Shown here piece by piece: positions 1 through 4,909 of a DNA stretch of 6,677 nucleotides. Origin of the DNA: Bacillota bacterium. Lineage in GTDB: Bacteria > Bacillota > Clostridia > Christensenellales > SZUA-584. The DNA lies in assembly GCA_023399095.1 (NCBI GenBank), contig JAEWQS010000049.1, positions 1 to 6,677 of the forward strand, read 5' to 3'. Within the stretch, counting starts at the first letter, position 1, and every line of letters begins with the position of its first letter. Made by a program: the position numbers and the translations under genes. The notes under the pieces were generated by a model. That model was not told the DNA's origin. It made no database searches and saw only the letters and a list, made by a program, of their open reading frames with translations.

Positions 1-1
1 G

Positions 2-127
2 GACATGGATAATTGCAGTGTGCCTTTTGGAGAACTCAGCGACAGCATCAGCGAAACGGCGAAAAGCATTTGCATGGATATTCGCATCATGCGCGAAGAG
101 ATCTTCGACGCGATGCACAGGCTGTAA
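2..127 (+). CDS. 3' end of an unrecognised gene (41 codons)
   Basis: An open frame runs in from the left edge and ends at TAA (125-127). The 41 visible residues, ending in EEIFDAMHRL, look like an amphipathic, mostly helical tail with a mixture of acidic, basic and hydrophobic residues. The start codon and main domains lie outside the window, so I cannot name a family. I judge it real rather than chance because the frame is open from the first base, its composition looks like soluble protein, and the gene-free structured region begins right after its stop. Two Cys residues are present, with no recognisable metal motif. It may be chance: 41 codons is short. Confidence 0.55.
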   Translation, partial: DMDNCSVPFGELSDSISETAKSICMDIRIMREEIFDAMHRL

Positions 128-142
128 CTCAGACAAACAAAA

Positions 143-171
143 ATCGCCCATGCAGCGTTGCAAAGGCGATT
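143..171 (+). repeat. Direct repeat copy A, self-complementary
   Basis: This 29-base unit matches positions 322-350 at 26 of 29 bases. Its ends AATCGCC and GGCGATT are complementary (142-148 with 165-171), and an inner TGCA pairs with TGCA (151-154 with 159-162), so each copy is a hairpin as well as a direct repeat. It begins 15 bases after the stop of the left-edge gene and could act as a terminator stem for it, although no strong T run follows. Confidence 0.6.
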
Positions 172-176
172 AGCTT

Positions 177-201
177 GGCGAAAAACCTACGGTTTTCCGC
201 C
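177..201. repeat. Inverted repeat, 11-bp arms with one mismatch
   Basis: The arm GGCGAAAAACC (177-187) and the arm GGTTTTCCGCC (191-201) pair at 10 of 11 positions around a TAC loop. It lies inside the structured region between the two 29-base repeats. Confidence 0.55.
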
Positions 202-208
202 AGTTTTC

Positions 209-251
209 CGGTTTTGCTTGTTCCTCGCAGACTCGAAACTGCGCAAAACCG
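209..251. repeat. Inverted repeat, 9-bp arms with inner stem
   Basis: CGGTTTTGC (209-217) is exactly complementary to GCAAAACCG (243-251). Inside it, CGCAG (226-230) can pair with CTGCG (239-243), sharing one base with the outer arm. It is the third stem in the structured region. Confidence 0.5.
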
Positions 252-257
252 CAAGGT

Positions 258-290
258 GTGGGCTGCGCGGGCACAGCCCGTCTTGCCCAC
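258..290. repeat. GC-rich nested hairpin, 6 + 5 bp around an internal loop
   Basis: GTGGGC (258-263) pairs with GCCCAC (285-290). After a symmetric 4-base internal loop, CGGGC (268-272) pairs with GCCCG (276-280) around an ACA loop. On the plus strand it is followed by an AT-rich tail with a TTTT and later a TTTTTT run (296-314). It could therefore work as a weak terminator for rightward transcription, but the tail is not a clean U tract. Confidence 0.55.
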
Positions 291-321
291 TAATTATATT
301 TTAAGACTTTTTTGACAGTTG

Positions 322-350
322 ATCGCTCTTGCAGCTTTGCAAAGGCGATT
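322..350 (+). repeat. Direct repeat copy B, self-complementary
   Basis: This is the second copy of the 29-base unit, starting 179 bases after copy A and differing from it at three positions. It retains the hairpin ends ATCGC (322-326) and GCGAT (345-349), and has an inner TTGCA/TGCAA pair. It ends about 25 bases beyond the stop codon of the serpin gene, which reads toward it. Confidence 0.6.
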
Positions 351-375
351 TATTATATTTAGGCAAAGCTATCTG

Positions 376-1632
376 TTATTCTTTTGTCGGGTCGTTCACG
401 GCGCCGAGGAACGCAATTGTGCCGTCTTCCTGTGAATAGATTGCGAACACGAAAGGACGGTCGGCGTAGAACTTGGGCGGCTCCTCTTCCATGAAAGCGG
501 CACCCTCTGCTGCCACAACCGCGGTTACCGCCGCGGCTTCGGCACCCAGCTCATCCACACGGATATAGCACTTGTGCAGCACCTCGTCGATATAAATCAT
601 GTTGTCTTCGTTCGTCATTGGGGAAAAATCGGCTTCATCGGGATTAAGCGCTTTTTGCATACCCATTGCGGCAAGGGTATCCTTGAGCTTACTGAAATAC
701 GAGAACTCAAACTTGGGCAGCTTGATCCACACCTCCTGCTTATCAGCATTGAGCGCATTTAAAAAGGTATCAGCATCAAGACTTTGAAGCATATCATTCA
801 CGCTTGTTCCCTCTGTGGGCAGCAAAAACGCCATCGCGTATTTTCCTTCGCCTTCTTTGCTCTTGAAATCCAGCGTAATCATGGAAAAATCGTCGTTTTT
901 GTAATAGGGGACAGACCAATCACTGTGCATAAACGCCGTGGTGACGCTGCCGGACGGTGCGGCGAATTCATCATCCCATGTATCGTTGGCCTCGAAAGGC
1001 ATTTCCCATTCGCCCAGATAGTAGAGCGCGTTGGCGAGCACGATGCGTGTTTCTTGCGGGAGCTCGTCGCTGATGATATCCTTAATGCGCCCGTGCGTTT
1101 TTTCATCGGCCCACGCATTGATTGCGTCCTTGGCGCCGGGGATTGTAAGCGGAAACGCGTCCGCGAAGAAGTCACCTGTGCAAGTGTCCACAAAGTCGTC
1201 CGTAAATGTGTATACATCGCTGAGCCAGATGGCGTTGGCCGCTTCCATGCCGCCTGTGTTGGCGCGCCACATGAGTGACTTGCATGCGTCTATAATCTCG
1301 CTGTCGCTAAGATCTGAAACACCCAGCGTTTGCGCCATTTCATTCGCTGTGTCTCCTCCAGCTCCTGTGCGTGTCATGCATAGCGCAAGCTCGATGCTGG
1401 CGGGGGACAGCGCGAGATTTTCTTCGGTATTATAAAGACGTTTTGCGGCATCAAATCCGAATCCGTTTACTGCACTGACAAAGCTTGAATTCAGAGGCAC
1501 GATGCTCTGCTGCGCCAGTACCGCGCGATGGCTTTCGGCTTTAGTGCCGGGAGATTCTTGGTTAATTCCCTGTGTTGTGCAGCCGCCAAGCATCATCGTT
1601 GCGGCAAGCAATATCATCAAGATTTTTTTCAT
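376..1632 (-). CDS. Serpin-family serine protease inhibitor, lipoprotein-anchored
   Basis: The 418-residue product is a serpin: a suicide inhibitor that traps a serine or cysteine protease after cleavage of its reactive-centre loop. Residues 1-18 form a type II signal with lipobox LGGC, so Cys18 is probably lipidated and the protein anchored outside the membrane. A short polar linker follows. The serpin fold spans about 45-415, with the hallmark NALYYLGEW (201-209), LPKFEFSY (305-312), MGMQKALNP (323-331), the loop hinge ELGAEAAAVT (361-370), ADRPFVFAI (390-398) and the closing strand FLGAVNDP (408-415). The small residues at hinge positions P14-P9 indicate an inhibitory rather than a non-inhibitory serpin. 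The P1 site lies around 377-381 (GAAFM) and has no Lys or Arg, so an elastase- or chymotrypsin-like target is more likely than trypsin (inference). I chose ATG at 1632 because GAGGAG lies 6 bases upstream; a TTG at 1638 abuts that site. The gene is monocistronic and divergent from the phospholipase gene. Confidence 0.96.
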   Translation of the reverse strand: MKKILMILLAATMMLGGCTTQGINQESPGTKAESHRAVLAQQSIVPLNSSFVSAVNGFGFDAAKRLYNTEENLALSPASIELALCMTRTGAGGDTANEMAQTLGVSDLSDSEIIDACKSLMWRANTGGMEAANAIWLSDVYTFTDDFVDTCTGDFFADAFPLTIPGAKDAINAWADEKTHGRIKDIISDELPQETRIVLANALYYLGEWEMPFEANDTWDDEFAAPSGSVTTAFMHSDWSVPYYKNDDFSMITLDFKSKEGEGKYAMAFLLPTEGTSVNDMLQSLDADTFLNALNADKQEVWIKLPKFEFSYFSKLKDTLAAMGMQKALNPDEADFSPMTNEDNMIYIDEVLHKCYIRVDELGAEAAAVTAVVAAEGAAFMEEEPPKFYADRPFVFAIYSQEDGTIAFLGAVNDPTKE

Positions 1633-1638
1633 AGCCAA

Positions 1639-1644
1639 CTCCTC
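1639..1644 (-). promoter_or_regulatory. Ribosome binding site of the serpin gene
   Basis: GAGGAG, read on the minus strand, sits 6 bases before ATG 1632 and directly against TTG 1638, which fixes the ATG as the start. Confidence 0.85.
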
Positions 1645-1659
1645 ATACTTGTTGTGATA

Positions 1660-1668
1660 ATTATACCA
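1660..1668 (-). promoter_or_regulatory. Extended -10 promoter of the serpin gene
   Basis: On the minus strand TGG is followed directly by a perfect TATAAT (1665-1660), a complete extended -10 element. Only poor -35 matches exist upstream, such as TCGTTA at 1689-1684, which fits an extended -10 promoter needing little -35 contact. Transcription would begin near 1653, giving a leader of about 20 bases with the ribosome binding site inside it. Confidence 0.65.
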
Positions 1669-1696
1669 TATAGACGAACTAATTAACGAAAAGTTC

Positions 1697-1716
1697 CAAA
1701 AGTGATACTACTTTTG
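1697..1716. promoter_or_regulatory. Palindrome, candidate operator between divergent genes
   Basis: CAAAAGT (1697-1703) and ACTTTTG (1710-1716) are exact inverted copies separated by 6 bases (GATACT). The palindrome covers the expected -35 region of the phospholipase promoter and lies about 30 bases upstream of the serpin -10 box. It is well placed for a dimeric regulator affecting one or both genes. No regulator gene lies next to it. Confidence 0.35.
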
Positions 1717-1728
1717 CCATGCCGCGAG

Positions 1729-1734
1729 TATAAT
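1729..1734 (+). promoter_or_regulatory. Candidate -10 box of the phospholipase gene
   Basis: This is a perfect TATAAT on the plus strand. No good -35 box is found at 15-18 bp upstream, where the palindrome sits instead, so an activator or weak basal activity is possible. If used, transcription would start near 1741 and the leader would include the 1772-1798 hairpin. Confidence 0.45.
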
Positions 1735-1771
1735 GTAAATACTGACGATAATTTTCGACATTTTATTGCGA

Positions 1772-1798
1772 ATACCCAAAAACAGTGTTTTTGGGTAT
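1772..1798 (+). promoter_or_regulatory. Perfect 12-bp hairpin in the phospholipase leader
   Basis: ATACCCAAAAAC (1772-1783) and GTTTTTGGGTAT (1787-1798) are exact complements around an AGT loop. The stem ends 5 bases before the GGAGG ribosome binding site at 1804. No T run follows on either strand, so it is not a standard terminator. It could act at the RNA level (translation control or mRNA 5' stability) or as a DNA palindrome bound by a dimeric protein. Confidence 0.6.
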
Positions 1799-1803
1799 GG
1801 TTT

Positions 1804-1808
1804 GGAGG
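1804..1808 (+). promoter_or_regulatory. Ribosome binding site of the phospholipase gene
   Basis: GGAGG lies 8 bases before ATG 1817. The upstream in-frame TTG at 1766 has no such site and would place the leader hairpin inside the coding region, so ATG 1817 is the start. Confidence 0.85.
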
Positions 1809-1816
1809 TGCATTTA

Positions 1817-2590
1817 ATGGAGGTCAAAAAAACCGGTATTGCATTTGGCGGCGGCGGAACGCGCGGTTTCGCTCATATCGGCGCGATACGTGTGTTTCAG
1901 GAGAACAACATATCGTTTGACATGGTGGCTGGCAATTCGGCGGGCGCCATAGCGGGCGCGCTGTACGCGGCGGATGTTCCCTGGGAGAAGCTTTACGACT
2001 TTGTGCTGAATCTGCGTGATAAGAACGTGCTGCCTAAAAGGCCGCACCTGATTTCCTATATGAGTCCCGAGATCATCGAACGCCTTGCCGACTGCTTTTT
2101 AAAGGATATGACGTTTGACGATCTGCATCGGCCCTTCTGCGCCGTCGCGGTGGATTTGAAGCAGGGAACGCTGGATACGCTCTGCAAGGGAGGTGTATCT
2201 AAGGCGCTTTCGGCCAGCTGCGCTGTGCCGGGTGTGTTTCAGCCGGTGTGCATCGGAGACAAGGTTTATATAGACGGTGGCACGCTGCGCAGCATCCCCA
2301 CGCGTGAGCTTCGAGACATGGGCGCAGACACCGTGGTGGGTATCAACTTAAACGCCGACAGGAACCGCGGCACCGACAGCCTTAAGCGTATCGATGTGTT
2401 TTTGACGGCGTACAATCTGAGCACCAATATCAATAGCGCGATCTGCGAGCGCTATGCGGACCTTATGCTGCGCCCCGATCTTGAAGGGCATGCGCGTCAC
2501 AGCTTCAAGACCATCGAAAACATGCTCCAAATCGGTGAGGAAGCAGTAAAAGAGCGCCTTAGTGATTTAAAGGCGCTGCTTTTAACTTGA
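1817..2590 (+). CDS. Patatin-like phospholipase (cytoplasmic lipid acylhydrolase)
   Basis: The 257-residue protein is a single patatin domain, a Ser-Asp dyad hydrolase that cleaves fatty acyl chains from lipids. Visible elements in order are: the glycine-rich oxyanion loop GGGGTRG (11-17); the nucleophile elbow GNSAG (39-43) with Ser41; the conserved ASCAVPGVFQPV segment (133-144); and the dyad motif DGG (153-155) with Asp153. Both catalytic residues are present, so it is probably active. There is no signal peptide or membrane helix, so it should act in the cytoplasm or at the inner membrane face. Its length is close to the compact bacterial RssA/YlbK-like members. The elbow has Asn (GNSAG) where GTSAG is most common. 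The substrate cannot be told from sequence. It has its own promoter and leader, and its stop lies 2 bases from the stop of the convergent lipoprotein gene. Confidence 0.95.
   Translation: MEVKKTGIAFGGGGTRGFAHIGAIRVFQENNISFDMVAGNSAGAIAGALYAADVPWEKLYDFVLNLRDKNVLPKRPHLISYMSPEIIERLADCFLKDMTFDDLHRPFCAVAVDLKQGTLDTLCKGGVSKALSASCAVPGVFQPVCIGDKVYIDGGTLRSIPTRELRDMGADTVVGINLNADRNRGTDSLKRIDVFLTAYNLSTNINSAICERYADLMLRPDLEGHARHSFKTIENMLQIGEEAVKERLSDLKALLLT
2553..2577. terminator. Possible bidirectional terminator inside the phospholipase 3' end
   Basis: AGCGCCTT (2553-2560) pairs exactly with AAGGCGCT (2570-2577) around a 9-base loop. On the plus strand it is followed within 2 bases by TTTT (2580-2583). 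On the minus strand it is followed within 1 base by TTTT (2551-2548). It could therefore stop both the phospholipase transcript and the converging operon, whose last stop codon is 16 bases away. The T runs are short, so efficiency is uncertain. Confidence 0.5.
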
Positions 2591-2592
2591 TT

Positions 2593-2961
2593 CTATTCGA
2601 TTGACCACGAGAGGGAGAAAGCGCCCTCTGTCGCTTCTCCTTCCACCGTGAAATCGTAGGTGCCATCCGCAGGAACGGTGAATTCGCTGCCATCGGTGAT
2701 GTCGGTTATCACGTCGTCTCCTTGCTTGACGGCGGCCATAAGCCCGTCCTCACCCTGAAAGACAAAGCTCACCTCGTCATCAGCTTTAAGCGATAAACGC
2801 TTGGCTATCGAACCGTCAAAAGTCAAGTAACTTGCGCCTATTGACGTATCCGATGAGTTGTGACTCATGCCCGTAAATACGCCGCTGGTGATCGTGCATC
2901 CGCACAGAAGCAGGGCAAGCATCAAGATGATTGAAAGTATCAAGATCAATTTTGTTTTCAT
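2593..2961 (-). CDS. Small lipoprotein, last gene of the GntR/ABC operon
   Basis: The 122-residue protein has a Lys-containing N-tip, a hydrophobic stretch (5-19) and lipobox LCGC ending at Cys22, so it is predicted to be anchored on the outer face of the membrane. The mature part is acidic and probably mostly beta strand: TFDGSIAKRLSLKADDEVSF (47-66), then EFTVPADGTYDFTVEGEATE (93-112) and a final SLSWSIE. This looks like a small beta sandwich, but I do not recognise the family. I chose ATG 2961 because AAGGTGA lies 5 bases upstream; ATG 2967 and GTG 2970 overlap that site. The start is 14 bases beyond the stop of the ABC membrane protein, so it is surely co-transcribed. It may be a partner or sensor for the transporter, which is inferred only from position. 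Confidence 0.85.
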   Translation of the reverse strand: MKTKLILILSIILMLALLLCGCTITSGVFTGMSHNSSDTSIGASYLTFDGSIAKRLSLKADDEVSFVFQGEDGLMAAVKQGDDVITDITDGSEFTVPADGTYDFTVEGEATEGAFSLSWSIE

Positions 2962-2966
2962 AGTCA

Positions 2967-2973
2967 TCACCTT
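2967..2973 (-). promoter_or_regulatory. Ribosome binding site of the small lipoprotein gene
   Basis: AAGGTGA on the minus strand is 5 bases before ATG 2961 and overlaps the alternative starts at 2967 and 2970, which decides the start codon. Confidence 0.7.
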
Positions 2974-2975
2974 TT

Positions 2976-3761
2976 TTATAGATCAACGTTTTTGCTTGCA
3001 AGACGACCGGCGAGCGCCGTGCACCCAATGAACCATGCCACGTAAGCCACCACGCCGATTGTCAGATACTTGGCAATCATGCCGCCGATATTTTCAATGC
3101 CGATTTTAACAATATTCATGATGTCTCCGGCAAGGCCGAATGCAAGCAACAGGAGGCTGTCGACAAGGTTCACTCCCACCGCAAACGCGAAATACATCAG
3201 CAGTGCGATGAGCCAGCTGTAATTCGTGGCGGGCATGATGGAACGGCTGACAGTCACCGCGAGCATTGCGATGGAAAGCTGTGCGAGCATTTGCAGCACG
3301 ATAAGCAAAACATAGACGAACCCTGCCGTGCCAATAGACAGGCTGCTCATTTCCTGCTGCATGGACGCGAGCATATGGCTTATAACTCCGTCCTGAAACT
3401 GATTAGCGGCAAATCCGCTTAAGAAAAGACATCCGGCTACCAGCGCAAGCGCTGCGAGTATTTCAACCGTGCCGTGCAGCATTTTTGCCCAGAGTATTTT
3501 ATATCCGCTTTGGGGTGTTAAAAACAGCATATAGCCCTGTTTTTGTTTAAAATCGGCGTACAGCTTGGTGACGGAATTGAATATAGGAAGCAGCAAAGCG
3601 CCGATAGCCATCAGAAACGTCAATATAATGGCCAGCACATTCCAGTTACCACCCCGGTAAATGGCATAAACCGTGATGCCTTCAATCAACAGTATTGTCA
3701 GCAACGCGCCAAGCAGCAGCTGCTTGCGACGCAGCAGCTCATATTTCATCAGCTTCATCAT
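2976..3761 (-). CDS. ABC-2-type transporter membrane protein
   Basis: The 261-residue protein has about six hydrophobic helices, at roughly 16-35, 40-61, 97-118, 146-170, 181-210 and 231-252. It is the membrane-spanning partner of the ATPase encoded just upstream. The basic N-terminal segment KYELLRRK (6-13) and the cytoplasmic loop with LYADFKQKQGYMLFLTP (67-83) followed by AK (92-93) are typical of ABC-2 permeases, where this loop contacts the ATPase. Its start ATG overlaps the ATPase stop (ATGA at 3761-3758). It also has its own AAGGAGG 10 bases upstream, a rather long spacing; a second ATG follows directly. The substrate is unknown. Relatives in GntR-led operons export peptides or other compounds, or respond to cell-wall antibiotics. 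Confidence 0.9.
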   Translation of the reverse strand: MMKLMKYELLRRKQLLLGALLTILLIEGITVYAIYRGGNWNVLAIILTFLMAIGALLLPIFNSVTKLYADFKQKQGYMLFLTPQSGYKILWAKMLHGTVEILAALALVAGCLFLSGFAANQFQDGVISHMLASMQQEMSSLSIGTAGFVYVLLIVLQMLAQLSIAMLAVTVSRSIMPATNYSWLIALLMYFAFAVGVNLVDSLLLLAFGLAGDIMNIVKIGIENIGGMIAKYLTIGVVAYVAWFIGCTALAGRLASKNVDL

Positions 3762-4450
3762 GATGCGAAAACCTCCTTATAAATATCGACGATTGATTTG
3801 CCATGCTCACTGCGCAGGGTTTCGGCATTGCCCTGCATGGCAATACGGCCTTGTTTAATAAATATCACCTCATCGAGTATGCTTTCCATCACATCGATCA
3901 AATGGCTGGATAATAGTATTGTGTTATTTTCGTTGGCGATTCCGATGATGGTTGACATAATCACGTCTCTCGCGAGGAGATCAATCCCGTTGAGGGGTTC
4001 ATCAAGCATGATGATCTGCGCGTCGCGCGCGGCGGTGGCCGCGAGCTTTAATTTGGCGGACATGCCGGAAGAAAGAGATGATACTTTCATGTCCATATTG
4101 AGGCCCATGCTCGTCACCAGCCTTTGGTAAGTGTCGACAGAAAAATCCGTGTAGAAATCGGAATGAAAACCGCCAATCTGCCGAATTGTCATATAGCTGT
4201 AGAAGTAGGCTTCGGTCGGCATATACACCACATGAGCGCGGGACTGTTCGCTTATGCGCTGATCCATGATGTGAATTTCCCCCGATGTGGGATGGACAAG
4301 CCCTGCGGCGAGCTTCATAAATGTTGATTTGCCGCTGCCGTTTGGGCCCAGCAGCCCGTAAATGCGCCCGGGCTCAAGTGTGACGGTTGCCGAGTCGACA
4401 GCCGTTGTCGCTGAGTATTTTTTGGTCAGATTAATCGCCTTAAGATTCAT
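3758..4450 (-). CDS. ABC transporter ATP-binding protein
   Basis: The 230-residue nucleotide-binding domain powers the adjacent membrane protein. Motifs in order are: Walker A GPNGSGKST (35-43), signature LSSGM (126-130), Walker B IIMLDE with catalytic Glu151 (146-151), D-loop NGID (154-157) and switch His183 in LSSH. All ATP-binding and hydrolysis residues are present. The Q-loop position reads YMPTEAYFY (76-84), with Thr where Gln is usual. Length is normal for a single-domain ATPase of the BcrA/YtrB type. It overlaps the GntR gene upstream and the permease gene downstream, each by four bases (ATGA), indicating translational coupling and a fixed subunit ratio. Two ATPase copies probably pair with two copies of the membrane protein. 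Confidence 0.96.
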   Translation of the reverse strand: MNLKAINLTKKYSATTAVDSATVTLEPGRIYGLLGPNGSGKSTFMKLAAGLVHPTSGEIHIMDQRISEQSRAHVVYMPTEAYFYSYMTIRQIGGFHSDFYTDFSVDTYQRLVTSMGLNMDMKVSSLSSGMSAKLKLAATAARDAQIIMLDEPLNGIDLLARDVIMSTIIGIANENNTILLSSHLIDVMESILDEVIFIKQGRIAMQGNAETLRSEHGKSIVDIYKEVFAS

Positions 4451-4800
4451 TTTGCTTCCTCCTCGATCGCTTTCTTCATTTCTTCAGGTGAAAAGCCTAG
4501 CTCACTCATATCGTGGACAAACTCGTGCGTGAGCTTTTCAGCAAGCTCGCGCTTGATGCGCTTAACGACATTCTTGTCGTTTGTCATGAACGTGCCAAGG
4601 CCGCGTTCGGTATAACACAAACCCATAGTTTCCATCTCCTTATATATCCTTGCTGCCGTATTGGGGTTCACTTCATACTCAAGCGCGAGAGTACGCGTGG
4701 AAGGCATCTTCTCCCCGGGCAGTATTTCACCCTGTACCATCTGCTTTTGTATCAAATCGATCACCTGCAAATAGATCGGATAACGGCTGTTGTATTCCAT
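4447..4800 (-). CDS. GntR-family transcriptional regulator, YtrA type
   Basis: The 117-residue protein has an N-terminal winged helix-turn-helix (about 8-74) with the classic YtrA/GntR blocks GEILPGEKMPSTRTLA (24-39), VNPNTAARIYKEME (44-57) and RGLGTFM (66-72). A short helical tail (about 75-117) probably serves only for dimerisation. It lacks the large ligand-binding domain of the FadR or HutC groups, as expected for YtrA members, which head ABC transporter operons. The start is ATG 4800, with GAGG 6 bases upstream. The stop overlaps the ATPase start (ATGA, 4450-4447). The palindrome over its own promoter suggests that it represses this operon; the inducing signal is unknown. Confidence 0.95.
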   Translation of the reverse strand: MEYNSRYPIYLQVIDLIQKQMVQGEILPGEKMPSTRTLALEYEVNPNTAARIYKEMETMGLCYTERGLGTFMTNDKNVVKRIKRELAEKLTHEFVHDMSELGFSPEEMKKAIEEEAK

Positions 4801-4816
4801 ATTTGACCTCTTTTAT

Positions 4817-4838
4817 GTGTACTAGTAGAATAGTACAC
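4817..4838. promoter_or_regulatory. Palindromic operator, probably for the YtrA-type regulator
   Basis: GTGTACTA (4817-4824) and TAGTACAC (4831-4838) are perfect inverted copies with a 6-base spacer. The right arm covers the -10 box of the operon promoter, so a bound dimer would block RNA polymerase. The half-site GTGTA...TACAC resembles operators known for YtrA-subfamily regulators, and the regulator gene starts 17 bases away. Confidence 0.75.
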
Positions 4839-4858
4839 TATTACAATAGGAGTGTCAA
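4830..4858 (-). promoter_or_regulatory. Promoter of the GntR/ABC/lipoprotein operon
   Basis: On the minus strand a perfect TTGACA (4858-4853) is followed after exactly 17 bases by TACTAT (4835-4830), matching 4 of 6 positions of the -10 consensus. Transcription should begin near 4823, inside the palindrome, leaving a leader of about 23 bases. Confidence 0.8.
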
Positions 4859-4879
4859 GCCTTTTTCATAGAAAAAAAG

Positions 4880-4909
4880 TTGCATATACACAGATGTGTG
4901 TAGTAATAT
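4880..4909 (+). promoter_or_regulatory. Weak candidate promoter and palindrome upstream of the symporter
   Basis: TTGCAT (4880-4885) and TAATAT (4904-4909) are 18 bases apart and could form a weak promoter. Between them lies an exact inverted repeat, TACACA (4887-4892) and TGTGTA (4897-4902), with a 4-base spacer. An alternative pair, TTTTCA (4863) and TATACA (4885), is about equally good, so the assignment is tentative. Confidence 0.25.

Larger units (their letters stand above)
128..375. repeat. Gene-free structured intergenic region with nested inverted repeats
   Basis: This 248-base stretch has no credible gene but is packed with potential hairpins. In order these are: a 29-base repeat copy that folds on itself (143-171); an 11-bp stem with one mismatch and a 3-base loop (177-187 with 191-201); CGGTTTTGC at 209-217 pairing with GCAAAACCG at 243-251, closing an inner CGCAG/CTGCG pair; GTGGGC/GCCCAC (258-263 with 285-290) enclosing CGGGC/GCCCG (268-272 with 276-280); and the second 29-base repeat copy (322-350). 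The pairings are seen directly. That the whole is one mobile or dispersed intergenic element, or a folded RNA, is inference. The alternative is a set of overlapping terminators between the left-edge gene (+) and the serpin gene (-), which converge here. Confidence 0.55.

Noticed and set aside
13..315. 100-codon plus-strand open frame across the structured region
   Set aside because: Its start lies inside the left-edge gene in another frame. Its product is rich in Arg and Gln with no domain, and it runs through all the inverted repeats; no ribosome binding site was seen.
128..375. CRISPR array
   Set aside because: Only two imperfect repeat copies occur, separated by 150 bases. That is too far apart and too few for an array, and no cas genes are present.
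784..1278. 164-codon plus-strand open frame opposite the serpin
   Set aside because: It is a shadow of the serpin reading frame. Its Cys-, His- and Arg-rich product has no recognisable domain.
1633..1638. TTG start that would extend the serpin by two codons
   Set aside because: It directly abuts GAGGAG with no spacing, whereas ATG 1632 has a 6-base spacing and begins a normal lipoprotein signal (MKKILM).
1766..1816. TTG start that would extend the phospholipase by 17 residues
   Set aside because: It has no ribosome binding site, it would translate through the perfect hairpin, and the added residues precede the normal start of the patatin domain. ATG 1817 has GGAGG at 8 bases.
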